Shown here piece after piece: positions 11,383 to 18,772 of a stretch of 25,292 nt of DNA (its first letter is position 1; every line of letters starts with the position of its first letter). The notes beneath the pieces are model-generated. The model saw nothing but the letters and a program-made list of their open reading frames with translations. It made no database searches and had not been told where the DNA came from. The stretch lies in assembly GCF_000485595.1 (NCBI RefSeq), contig NW_014577859.1:36538-61829 (forward strand). Reading direction: 5' to 3'. The position numbers and the translations under genes are program-made. The DNA comes from Priapulus caudatus. Taxonomy: Eukaryota; Priapulida; Priapulimorpha; Priapulimorphida; Priapulidae.

Positions 11383-11783
11383 TGCGGAGATTTAGGGCGT
11401 GTGTAACTTTACTAGGAGCAGTAGACTAGATTGCAGAATGGGAATAGACTGAAGCTCACATATAGATGGAATCATAGGGGCCATATATTTACTAAAGAGA
11501 TATGATAAGATATGGAGACCGGGCACATAAATAATTTATGTCAACACGCACGTTCCATGGGGCGCAGCCCATCTGGTGTGAGTGTGATCAGCTGCTAGCT
11601 TGGTCTGCTCTGCTGTCGGGGAAAACAAGAGTGTTATACGCGGCAAAGCGATTAACGAGATTGGATATAAGGTATCTGGCGGGGTTTATCAGTATTATTA
11701 GCTCAGCAATAATAAGTGATTTGAGAGGGATTTGAATAGAATGAAGAGTCTAAGTTGTCAAAGAGAGGAATATTTACTCAGAA

Positions 11784-11868
11784 ACGGGTTGCATACGATG
11801 ATGTAACCATCGTACCAAACACGGGTTGCGTCATCGGGTGAAACGATTGCACCACAGTGATTGCACCA
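11784..11868 (+). promoter_or_regulatory. Repeated elements upstream of the LTR TATA box
   Basis: Two paired direct repeats lie within 110 bp upstream of the TATA box: ACGGGTTGC at 11784-11792 and 11821-11829, and GATTGCACCA at 11845-11854 and 11859-11868. A short hairpin (ACGATG/CATCGT) sits between the first pair. They are also present in the 3' LTR. They resemble bZIP or C/EBP half-site words, but the binding factor is a guess. Confidence 0.45.
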
Positions 11869-11895
11869 GCGAACGAAATCTGCGGGGTTGCTAAG

Positions 11896-11902
11896 TATAT
11901 AA
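11896..11902 (+). promoter_or_regulatory. TATA box of 5' LTR
   Basis: TATATAA followed by GGCGCGCC, 63 nt upstream of nothing coding and at the U3/R position expected for an LTR promoter. It is present identically at 16921-16927 and, on the minus strand, at 2287-2293. Transcription would start about 25-30 nt downstream, close to the first TTTTCAGG header. Confidence 0.75.
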
Positions 11903-11925
11903 GGCGCGCCGAATCGCAGAGCCTG

Positions 11926-12201
11926 GTGTTACTTTTCAGGTCTAGGTAGGAAGAAGAAGAAGAAAAAGAAGAGGACGAAGAGAAAGAGGACGAGAGTGTT
12001 ATTTTTCAGGGCTAGGTTAAGGAAGAATAAGAAGGAGAAGAATAGGCCGAAGAGAAAGAGGAAGAAAGCATTATTTTCAGGTCTAGGAAGAGGAAGAAGA
12101 AGAAGGAGGAGAAGAAGAAGACGAAGGAGAGGAGGAAGAAGAAGAGAGGGAGCGAGAAAGCGTCAGAGAGATAGGGAAGAAGCACACGTTTTCAGGTAAG
12201 G
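11926..12201 (+). repeat. Array of TTTTCAGG headers plus polypurine blocks in the LTR R region
   Basis: Four related headers, each a short T-run then CAGG, occur with the CAG ending at 11939, 12009, 12080 and 12195 (spacing 70, 71 and 115 nt). The first three continue as TCTAGG or GCTAGG and then run into a GA-rich tract. The fourth reads TTTTCAG followed by GTAAGG, an acceptor fused directly to a donor. The array lies downstream of the TATA box and so would be transcribed. All LTR copies keep the general layout, although the 3' LTR has changed the fourth header (TTTACAGGTAGG). Confidence 0.7.
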
Positions 12202-12453
12202 TGAAAACCGGAGACGAACGGGAGAGGGGAATAAAACGAGGACTGAGAAGAACGGGTTTCCGGTTAGGTAGAGCCAGGCGTGGAGGAGAGGGAGACTCCT
12301 TGGAGACTGCCTAGGTCTATGCGAGGAGAGGACGAACGTGAGAGAGGAAGATGAAACCAGCGACGTGTTACTTCGTCAATATTAATCTAGTGGTGATAGG
12401 ATCTGCGGCACATACGAGCGCAGAGGAATTATTTGTGAACTAGTAACAAGAAA

Positions 12454-12459
12454 TAAAGC
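12454..12459 (+). terminator. Polyadenylation signal AATAAA in 5' LTR
   Basis: AATAAA followed 27-50 nt later by a GT-rich stretch (TGTGTTCTGTTCGTTTGGTG). This is the normal arrangement for 3' end formation at the R/U5 border of an LTR. The counterpart used for ending the transcript is at 17480-17485. Confidence 0.7.
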
Positions 12460-12651
12460 TATAACCATACCGTTAACCGAATAGCACTGTGTTCTGTTCG
12501 TTTGGTGCTACCTGTTATCTGCTACGCGACATCACCGTCCTGCCTGTTATACCGGCAGGAGCGGACACTGAATCCCACTACTGGGACACGCGTTACAAAA
12601 CAACGTCTGTCGGACCGTAGTCGGCCAACCCTAGGGCCACTACAGGTTAAA

Positions 12652-12669
12652 TGGGGGCTCGTCCGGGAT
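12652..12669 (+). other. Primer-binding site for tRNA-Pro
   Basis: TGGGGGCTCGTCCGGGAT, 18 nt, is the sequence complementary to the 3' end of tRNA-Pro including CCA, the same PBS known from murine leukaemia virus. It begins 7 nt after the LTR end and marks where minus-strand DNA synthesis would start. It is intact in the inverted copy and eroded in the right-hand copy (about 18938-18955). Confidence 0.9.
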
Positions 12670-12739
12670 CGTTCGCATGAAGGAGTAGCAATAGCAAGCG
12701 TGCCAGTGTTATAGACGAATAGTGAGCAAGGATAAAAAC

Positions 12740-14215
12740 ATGTCGAGTTTTATAAAAAGAATACGGGACTTTCTGACGCCGACAGAGAATGGGTGGACCG
12801 AGGTGCAAGGCAAGGAGGCAAATGAGTCATCGACACAGCTGCGTGAACGGGGAAGTATGGGTGAGTCCATTATTTTCGGAAGGGGACAGGTACCGACGAC
12901 CAGTCACGATGGCGTATCTGCATCGAATGAGTCTTCTAGGGATAGGAAGAGATCTCAGGAGGCCGCCAAGGATTATAGGGAGAAGATAACAGGATCAGGA
13001 AAGGGATTACAGGAAAGCGGGGAAGAATATGAACAGGAAAGGGGACAGAGAGACCACACACCCCTACCCCACGCTGGAGTAAGCCAGGAAGGCTTACAGA
13101 GAAACCGGGGAAGTCCGGTCGAACAGCACGGCAGCATTCTAAAAGCAGAAAACGGTAGTATGAATTCGGATTTCGCGCTTGACAGGGAAGCAGAAATTTC
13201 ACAGGCACCTGCGAGAGATACGGCTACGGTTGGGGATCTGCCGTACACAAGGAGGGAGTCGATGCAAGACCTGCCTTTAGCACGTGAGAGAAGTCCGTGG
13301 CGCAGTACACCTGTAAAGGAACGGAAGCCTCCAAACTTTAGGAAGGGAGATGGAATTGCCCTAAAGCACTTCCTGATAAAGTTCGAGATGACGGCTAGCT
13401 ATAATCAGTGGCCAGAGAATGGATGGGGAATTCAATTAGGATTATGCTTGGAGGGTGAGACTCTAGAGGTGATGATAGAGATGCCACGATCACAGCATGC
13501 TGACTACGACGGGATGGTTGCCTGTTTGCAACGCAGGTTCGATCCGGTAGAGCGCGTCCACGTTTATCGGAGTGAGCTACGCCGTAGGAGCAGAAGGTAT
13601 GACGAAAGGGCCGAGGAATACGGCGCTGTCATGCGGCAGCTGTTCACGCGGGCGTACCCTGGCATGATAGGTCATCAGACGGAGCAGATCCTGATAGATA
13701 AAAACCTGGAAGGAATAGGAGATGTAGAAATACAATGCTACGCACTCTTGCAAGGACCAAGCACGCTAGACGAGGCTATAACTAGGGTAGCACAGTATGA
13801 GGCCGTTACAAGGAAAACGGTACATCGTGGAAAACCGCCACCAGGTGGAGACACTCATGTACGAGCTGTGATGCAACAAGAGGATCCAGTGTCGAGTCTA
13901 CGGAAAAAGGTGCGAGGCCTGAGACAGGAAATGGTTAGGATCATGAAAGACGTTGAAGGTCAAAGGCAACAACATACAGCAGAAGCTGGAGGCAGAGGTC
14001 AAAGGTCGGGAGAAAGGATGCAGAATGCACCATTCAGCAGAATGGCAAAGCCTCCACCTAATAGGGCAAGAATAGCTGAAATGGAATGTTATTTTTGCAG
14101 GAGAACGGGACACATACAGAGAGATTGCTCGCGACGATTGCAATGCGGCAATGTTTCCGATAATCGCGCACAACAGACAGGAGTTGCCGAGAGGAGTCAG
14201 CGACCGTTAAACTAG
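12740..14215 (+). CDS. gag: Gag polyprotein of gypsy-type retrotransposon
   Basis: Intact 491-codon open frame; the first ATG of the frame is at 12740, so I use it rather than the upstream GTG at 12722. Gag packages element RNA in cytoplasmic particles. Residues 1-195 are polar and low in order. About 200-355 match the retrotransposon gag core (Pfam PF03732 type): W/F-rich helices, a DYDGM..CLQRRFDP segment, and EEYGAVMRQLFTRAYPGM. About 382-412 form a basic, probably coiled helix. Residues 450-463 (14087-14128) are a CCHC zinc knuckle, CYFCRRTGHIQRDC, for RNA binding. The frame ends GTTAAAC-TAG, followed by a pseudoknot that should send some ribosomes into the protease frame. Intactness suggests recent activity or selection for trans-packaging. 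The family is clear; particle formation is inference. Confidence 0.92.
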   Translation: MSSFIKRIRDFLTPTENGWTEVQGKEANESSTQLRERGSMGESIIFGRGQVPTTSHDGVSASNESSRDRKRSQEAAKDYREKITGSGKGLQESGEEYEQERGQRDHTPLPHAGVSQEGLQRNRGSPVEQHGSILKAENGSMNSDFALDREAEISQAPARDTATVGDLPYTRRESMQDLPLARERSPWRSTPVKERKPPNFRKGDGIALKHFLIKFEMTASYNQWPENGWGIQLGLCLEGETLEVMIEMPRSQHADYDGMVACLQRRFDPVERVHVYRSELRRRSRRYDERAEEYGAVMRQLFTRAYPGMIGHQTEQILIDKNLEGIGDVEIQCYALLQGPSTLDEAITRVAQYEAVTRKTVHRGKPPPGGDTHVRAVMQQEDPVSSLRKKVRGLRQEMVRIMKDVEGQRQQHTAEAGGRGQRSGERMQNAPFSRMAKPPPNRARIAEMECYFCRRTGHIQRDCSRRLQCGNVSDNRAQQTGVAERSQRPLN

Positions 14216-14805
14216 GACAGGCTAGGAAAAGAGTCGGTAGCCTGGCCCATAGTAAGCCGACTGAGGGAGCTACACCACGATCTACTGGTTTCACACTCTC
14301 TCAGAAGGGCAAGATAGAAGAACGCGATAATACAGGAAAACACGTAGGGATTAAAATGCTAATAAATACAGCAAATAATTCAGGCAAGGCTGAAGCCACA
14401 CGGATACCGATTATCTCCGTGGCACCACTGCAGTGTCATCCCACGTGGGTGATACCTGTGAAGGTAGAGGGATGTGAAATGACATTTTTAATAGACAGCG
14501 GATCAAGTACGACGCTGATAAATGAAGATAGATTCAACGACATCAAAGCAAGTACAGGGCTACAGCTGATAACAAGAAAGAGGGATCTGAAGATGGCAAA
14601 CGGCGAAGCAATTAATAGTCCTGGAGAGACTAATGTCCATCTAGAAATCGCCGATCATACCTACAATAGAAAAACAATGGTTATTGCACAATTAGAGGAT
14701 TTAGATGGGATTTTGGGACTCGACTTTCTCGTCCCAAACAATGCTATCCTGAACATTACTACAGGAATGCTATCACTCGATGGGAGAGAAATTCAAGGAT
14801 TTTAG
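14164..14805 (+). CDS. pro: Retropepsin (aspartic protease) part of Gag-Pro, -1 frame
   Basis: This is the -1 frame relative to gag, open from the TAA at 14161-14163 to a TAG at 14803-14805. It overlaps the end of gag by 52 nt, so the natural entry is frameshifting at 14206-14212. The ATG at 14356 is an alternative start but has no evident leader. The catalytic motif is FLIDSGSSTTLI, with the active-site Asp at 14494-14496. The second conserved motif is GILGLDFL at 14707-14730, the usual Ile-x-Gly-x-Asp box near the C-terminus of gypsy proteases. The enzyme would work as a dimer to cleave Gag. The TAG falls about 25 codons after the second motif and the same frame stays open beyond it. Confidence 0.85.
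   Translation, partial: SRTTDRSCREESATVKLGQARKRVGSLAHSKPTEGATPRSTGFTLSQKGKIEERDNTGKHVGIKMLINTANNSGKAEATRIPIISVAPLQCHPTWVIPVKVEGCEMTFLIDSGSSTTLINEDRFNDIKASTGLQLITRKRDLKMANGEAINSPGETNVHLEIADHTYNRKTMVIAQLEDLDGILGLDFLVPNNAILNITTGMLSLDGREIQGF
14206..14262 (+). promoter_or_regulatory. -1 ribosomal frameshift signal: GTTAAAC slippery site plus H-type pseudoknot
   Basis: The slippery heptamer G-TTA-AAC (14206-14212) is read in the gag frame and followed at once by the gag TAG. After a 5-nt spacer comes stem 1, CAGGCTA (14218-14224) with TAGCCTG (14238-14244), 7 perfect pairs. Its loop contains AGTCGG (14232-14237), which pairs with CCGACT (14257-14262), 6 perfect pairs. Loop 1 is 7 nt, no bases separate the stems, and loop 2 is 12 nt: classic H-type geometry. 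Slippage by one base gives GTT-AAA-C, exactly the protease frame. GUUAAAC is the known slippery site of equine arteritis virus. The noisy copy at 20438 onward keeps the heptamer and stem 1 exactly. Confidence 0.85.
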
Positions 14806-15114
14806 ACAGGAGGAGAGAATGGTAGACCAGTATACGTGGATGAGGCGACGATGCTGAAGCCAGGGAAAAGATACAGAATCCCTGGATGGACTTATGCAGA
14901 CGATAAGGTATCCAGAGGGAAGCAGGTAAAGCTAATGCCTATCCCTGAATTTCAGAAGCTGGAGGCACAGGGGATTCGGATGGAGCAGACGGAATTCCCA
15001 AGGGATGTGAATTCCCTGTACAGTACCCTTGGTTATCTCCCACACAGGAAAGAAGTCTACCCTGTTGTTGGAGGATCAGCAAGTGGGGGAACTCAAACCA
15101 GTGGAGGAGAGTGA
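14806..15114 (+). pseudogene. pol: Pol linker after protease, ending at internal deletion
   Basis: The frame is the same as the protease but lies beyond an in-frame TAG (14803-14805). About 100 codons of polar sequence (MLKPGKRYRIPGW near its start) run to a TGA at 15112-15114. I do not recognise a domain; its place between protease and RNase H suggests the spacer before reverse transcriptase. None of the reverse-transcriptase motifs (such as YxDD) is present, so RT has been deleted near 15050-15130. Confidence 0.6.
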
Positions 15115-15652
15115 GACACAGCAGGGACAGCATCACCAGAATGCGGATGCGTTGTCACGTAAGACAGTCGGGAAATGCCCGAACGAGAACTGCCCAGATA
15201 GCAGGCATGGAATGATGGGAGCGGATGCCCGACCAGCGATGGAGATGCACTCAGAGGAAGAGGAAACGCACGTTCAGGAGGAAGAAGACGAGGAGAGTAG
15301 TAGCGATAAACCACCCAGCTGTATTAGGAGAGCAGAGGATTCTACATGGAGATATGAACCACCCAGCCGTAATGGGAGGAAAGACGGTTCTTCATGTGAG
15401 GATAAGGAGCAGCGTGGGCAGGTGTTAGTAGTGACCGAGGGAGAGCGAGAGGATCGCAGAGAAAATCCCGAGGATCAGTGGGAAGACCATGATGTATGGA
15501 ACCCAGAAAATATTAGGAGATTACAGGATAAGGACCCTGTGATTGCTTTCTTCAAGGAACGAAAAGAAGCGGCGTTGGACAGACCTGAGTTTGCAGAAAT
15601 TGCAGGAATGGGGTCGGAGGCGAAAGCGTACTGGGGCAGTGGAATCAATTAG
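15029..15652 (+). pseudogene. pol: RNase H C-terminal scrap fused to pre-integrase linker
   Basis: Open frame in the gag-register frame with no plausible start of its own. Its left part is deletion-junction sequence. At 15134-15160 it has HQNADALSRK, the conserved end of the gypsy RNase H domain that follows a reverse transcriptase. Then comes about 130 codons of acidic, low-complexity linker including a 48-bp imperfect tandem duplication (15309-15356 and 15357-15404, both beginning with PPS codons). It ends with DPVIAFFKERKEAALDRPEF, the usual lead-in to integrase. It terminates at a TAG after a frameshift near 15640; the adjacent frame continues with integrase sequence. Confidence 0.7.
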
Positions 15653-15961
15653 AGGTGCAGGAAGGTAAATTGTATAGACGATGGGAGACGCCAGTCACGC
15701 CGACTCATCCCATACATCAGTTGGTAATACCTAAGGAATTGCAAAGAGAAATATTTCAGCAATTACATTACCATCGTACAGCAGCTAGGATATCAAGGAG
15801 AGAAACGGAGTAGAGCCAGCATTCAGCAACGGTTCTACTGGCCACACTACACGAAGGATATCACGAGATGGTGCCAGTACTGCACTGTCTGTACTCGGAA
15901 GAGACCTGGAAAAGGGTTGAGAAGGGGAAGGTTAAAACAGTCGGAAGTAAGAGCGAGTTGA
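15653..15961 (+). pseudogene. pol: Integrase zinc-binding (HHCC) domain remnant, frameshifted
   Basis: In pieces, this resembles the N-terminal H2C2 zinc-binding domain of gypsy integrases. The first piece has KLYRRW and the histidine pair LHYHR (15763-15777). A frameshift follows near 15781-15785. The second piece has FYWPHYTKDI and the cysteine pair CQYCTVC (15872-15892). A TGA closes it at 15959-15961. The D,D-35-E catalytic core, which should follow, is absent. This cannot give a working integrase. The same domain, with more indels, is at about 21810-22130 in the right-hand copy. Confidence 0.75.
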
Positions 15962-16230
15962 GAAAGAAAAGGGGAAGGCAGAGGAGAAGCTAGTTGAGGG
16001 GAGTAAGAGTAGAACTGGGAGATTGGCGAGAACCCCCGAGAGAAGAGCAGAGGGAGCCCACAGACCATGTCGAGGAAGGCGATGATGAGGGGGAGGAAAT
16101 CCCGTGGGAGTTATTATTTCAGGAACCGGCCCTAGAAGAGGAGGAGACAGCAGAACAGACCTACGAAGCAGATCTTTGTCTGAGGCGGGGGACAAGAGCC
16201 CGTAAACCACCACAGAGGATGGATTTGTAG
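15962..16230 (+). pseudogene. pol: Integrase C-terminal tail remnant
   Basis: Open in one frame from about 15991 to the TAG at 16228-16230. It is very acidic (EEGDDEGEEIPWELLFQE) and ends LRRGTRARKPPQRMDL, a basic R-R-x-T-R-x-R-x-P-P-x-R finish typical of gypsy integrase or Pol C-termini. It directly follows the zinc-binding remnant, so the catalytic core and more were lost in a second internal deletion near 15940-15990. Confidence 0.65.
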
Positions 16231-16446
16231 AGAAGAGGCCATCATTAATTTTTATTTGTTTTGGTTTTGTTTAGGTGGACGTCAGCGACTCATCATTTAG
16301 AGATTTTTATTACAGGACATATGTATATCCTTTGCAAGATTTAATGTAGTAGATATATTTATATAAAACAGAAGTTTCATTTCGCGGACACGTTAGGGAG
16401 ACGAAGGCGTATCCGAGGGCGGATACTAATAGAAGTTGGGAGGAGT
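16231..16446 (+). other. 3' untranslated region with weak polypurine tract
   Basis: AT-rich, no open frame. A 6-bp-arm hairpin (GTATCC 16409-16414, GGATAC 16421-16426) sits just upstream of the purine-rich AGAAGTTGGGAGGAG at about 16431-16445. That run abuts the 3' LTR and is the best candidate for the plus-strand primer (PPT), although it is interrupted by TT. Confidence 0.55.
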
Positions 16447-17672
16447 TGTGGAGATTTCGGGGGTGTGTAACTTACAGGAGCAGTAGACTAGATCAGGATG
16501 GATAGACTGAACTCACAATATAGATGGAATATAGCCATATATTTACTAAAGAGAGGATAAGATATAGACCGCACATAAATATATGTCAACACGCACGTCC
16601 ATGGGCGCAGCCATCTTGGATCATGCTATCACTGCTGCTGCTGCTGCCTGTCGGGGAAAACAAGGAGTGTTTACGCGCAAAGCGATAACGAGATAAATAG
16701 GATATAATAATCTGCGCGGTTTATGTATTATTAGTCAGCATAATATATGAGGGGATTTGAATAGAATGAAGAGTCTAAGTTGTCAAAGAGAGGAATATTT
16801 ACTCAGAAACGGGTTGCATACGATGATGTAACCATCGTACCAAACACGGGTTGCGTCATCGGGTGAAACGATTGCACCACAGTGATTGCACCAGCGAACG
16901 AAATCTGCGGGGTTGCTAAGTATATAAGGCGCGCCGAATCGCAGAGCCTGGTGTTACTTTTCAGGTCTAGGTAGGAAGAAGAAGAAGAAAAAGAAGAGGA
17001 CGAAGAGAAAGAGGACGAGAGTGTTATTTTTCAGGGCTAGGTTAAGGAAGAATAAGAAGGAGAAGAATAGGCCGAAGAGAAAGAGGAAGAAAGCATTATT
17101 TTCAGGTCTAGGAAGAGGAAGAAGAAGAAGGAGGAGAAGAAGAAGACGAAGGAGAGGAGGAAGAAGAAGAGAGGGAGCGAGAAAGCGTCAGAGAGATAGG
17201 GAATAAGCACAGGTTTACAGGTAGGCGAAAACCGGAGACGAACGGGAGAGGGGAATAAAACGAGGACGGAGAAGAACGGGTTTCCGGTTAGGTAGAGCCA
17301 GGCGTGGAAGAGAGAGAGACTCTTTGGAGACTGCCTAGGTCTACGCGAGGAGAGGACGAACGTGAGAGAGGAAGACGAAACCGGCGACGTGTTACTTCGT
17401 CAATATTAATCTAGTGGTGATAGGATCTGCGGCACATACGAGCGCAGAGGAATTATTTGTGAACTAGTAACAATTAAGGAATAAAGCTATAACCATACCG
17501 TTAACCGAATATCACTGTGTTCTGTTCGTTTGGTGCTACCTGTTATCTCCTACGCGACATCACCGTCCTGCCTGTTATACCGGCGGGAGCGGACACTGAA
17601 TCCCACTACTGGGACACGCGTTACAAAACAACGTCTGTCGAACCGTAGTCGGCCACCCCTAGGGCCACTACA
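16447..17672 (+). repeat. 3' LTR of central retrotransposon
   Basis: The 1226-bp partner of 11383-12644, starting TGTGGAG and ending CACTACA. It carries TATATAA at 16921-16927, the purine-rich array (about 16965-17205) and AATAAA at 17480-17485. About 16745-17200 is identical by eye to the 5' LTR; beyond that there are about 8-10 substitutions or small indels in 460 bp, including loss of the fourth TTTTCAGGTAAGG header. The non-element sequence begins TTAATGTCC. Confidence 0.93.
17480..17485 (+). terminator. Polyadenylation signal AATAAA in 3' LTR
   Basis: AATAAA with the same GT-rich downstream stretch as in the 5' LTR. This is the signal that would end the genomic transcript of the central element. 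Confidence 0.7.
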
Positions 17673-18772
17673 TTAATGTCCTACATTGAATTTGCTGTAT
17701 ATTACATTACGTTTACTAGGAGTATCATTCGTGAGTAATTGGCAATGCTTTTCTGTTGCTGCTGGGGCAGCACACATACTGATTTTGTATAGTTCCGAGT
17801 ATAACGTTACATATTACGGTAAGTATGACTATGCAGTTCAACCGAGTGTACCGATTCTGGATGTAAAAGGCAATAAATTCAGATATACGACGTACATATA
17901 AAATATCAAAGTCAATTTTAAACCATTGAAGTGCCTGAAATAAAATATACCTGTATTTTATGTATCGATTAAATTGGTGGCTGGCCTTGAAGCTAGCTTT
18001 CTGTGAATATTCATGCAGTGCAAGGTGATTAAAACAGATGTAAAATTAAACTATCTCTCTTGTCCCCCTTGCAGATATTTTGGCAGTTAGAAAGTATAGG
18101 CATGTATTAGAGGTGTAACGATACACTATGATCACGATACGATACGTATCTCGACACGTAAGTCATGATACGATACCGTCGATACGTATCATGGCAGACA
18201 GAAAATATGTATCCCAATACTTTCATAACAACGTCCCATACTCAACTTAATATGAGTATATCAAAGCCATACAAATATATGCCAAAATCATTTGTTGCAG
18301 CAATCTTCTCTATAATAATTCCTTGGATCCTGATACATAAGTGGGTAGTATAGTATTCTTATTTGTATGACAATGCTTTGCCAGCTAGTTATGGCGATTT
18401 GATTGTGTATCCTGTCCATGGCATCTGTGATGCTTGTAGTTAGAGTACAACTACAAGCAAGTAATCCTTGGCATAAAAGATTATATTTGTAGGATGGATG
18501 GCAGTGTAGTTCATAAGAACATCTTCACCAGAACTTGCTGTGGTCCCATTCTATCTGGTGGACCTGGATTACACCAAGCATTCTGAGTGGAGCTGTTCTT
18601 GTGAAGTTGTACCGGTCATGTGCATCTCTTTGAAAAGTCAATATCCTATTCCTGCAGACAGTGAGTGTAATAACTGCGGTGAGAACTTATTTTCTTATAG
18701 TGCGTTCGATTTGCTTCCCCAAGTTAACCTGGCTCTACTCGTAGACCGGGAGCCCAGGGGGGTCAGCCTAGC
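17673..18772. repeat. 3' flank of central element; first copy of duplicated flank
   Basis: About 1.1 kb outside the LTR, repeated with many indels at 23732-24873. The open frames at 17686-17901 and 18540-18863 lack recognisable domains and are broken in the second copy. It contains the ACGATAC cluster (about 18112-18195) and a hairpin with 11-bp arms (18431-18441 and 18449-18459, 7-nt loop). No gene is called. Confidence 0.7.
18112..18195. repeat. ACGATAC/GATACGTATC cluster, possible hAT or MITE end
   Basis: Starts AGAGGTGTAACGATAC and contains at least five ACGATAC or ATACGTATC words. The perfect palindrome GATACGTATC occurs twice (18141-18150, 18181-18190). Such GTGTAACGATAC ends with internal subterminal repeats are typical of some hAT-type DNA transposons and MITEs. 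No matching opposite end was found, so it would be a fragment. Confidence 0.45.

Larger units (their letters stand above)
11383..12644 (+). repeat. 5' LTR of central gypsy-type retrotransposon
   Basis: A direct repeat of 16447-17672, bounded by TG...CA (TGCGGAG...CACTACA). Order: U3, a TATA box at 11896-11902, a long purine-rich R segment (about 11945-12180) punctuated by four TTTTCAGG headers, an AATAAA at 12454-12459, a GT-rich downstream element (about 12486-12508), then U5. The first 350 bp (11383 to about 11730) carry many small insertions against the other LTRs. From about 11735 to 12178 it is identical by eye to the 3' LTR, and the rest differs by scattered substitutions. No 4-6 bp target-site duplication is visible against the sequence after 17672. 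Confidence 0.93.

Noticed and set aside
11996-12199. Arg/Lys-rich small protein in the LTR (also at 17021 and, inverted, 1922-2194)
   Set aside because: It starts with GTG and is the plain translation of the GA-rich tract inside the LTR. Its repeat presence follows from LTR identity.
12722-12739. Gag start at GTG 12722
   Set aside because: In a eukaryotic transcript the in-frame ATG at 12740 is the sensible start, and GTG adds only six codons.
17686-17901. 71-codon open frame after the 3' LTR
   Set aside because: No ATG start, no recognisable motif, and the duplicated copy near 23750-23960 does not keep the frame.
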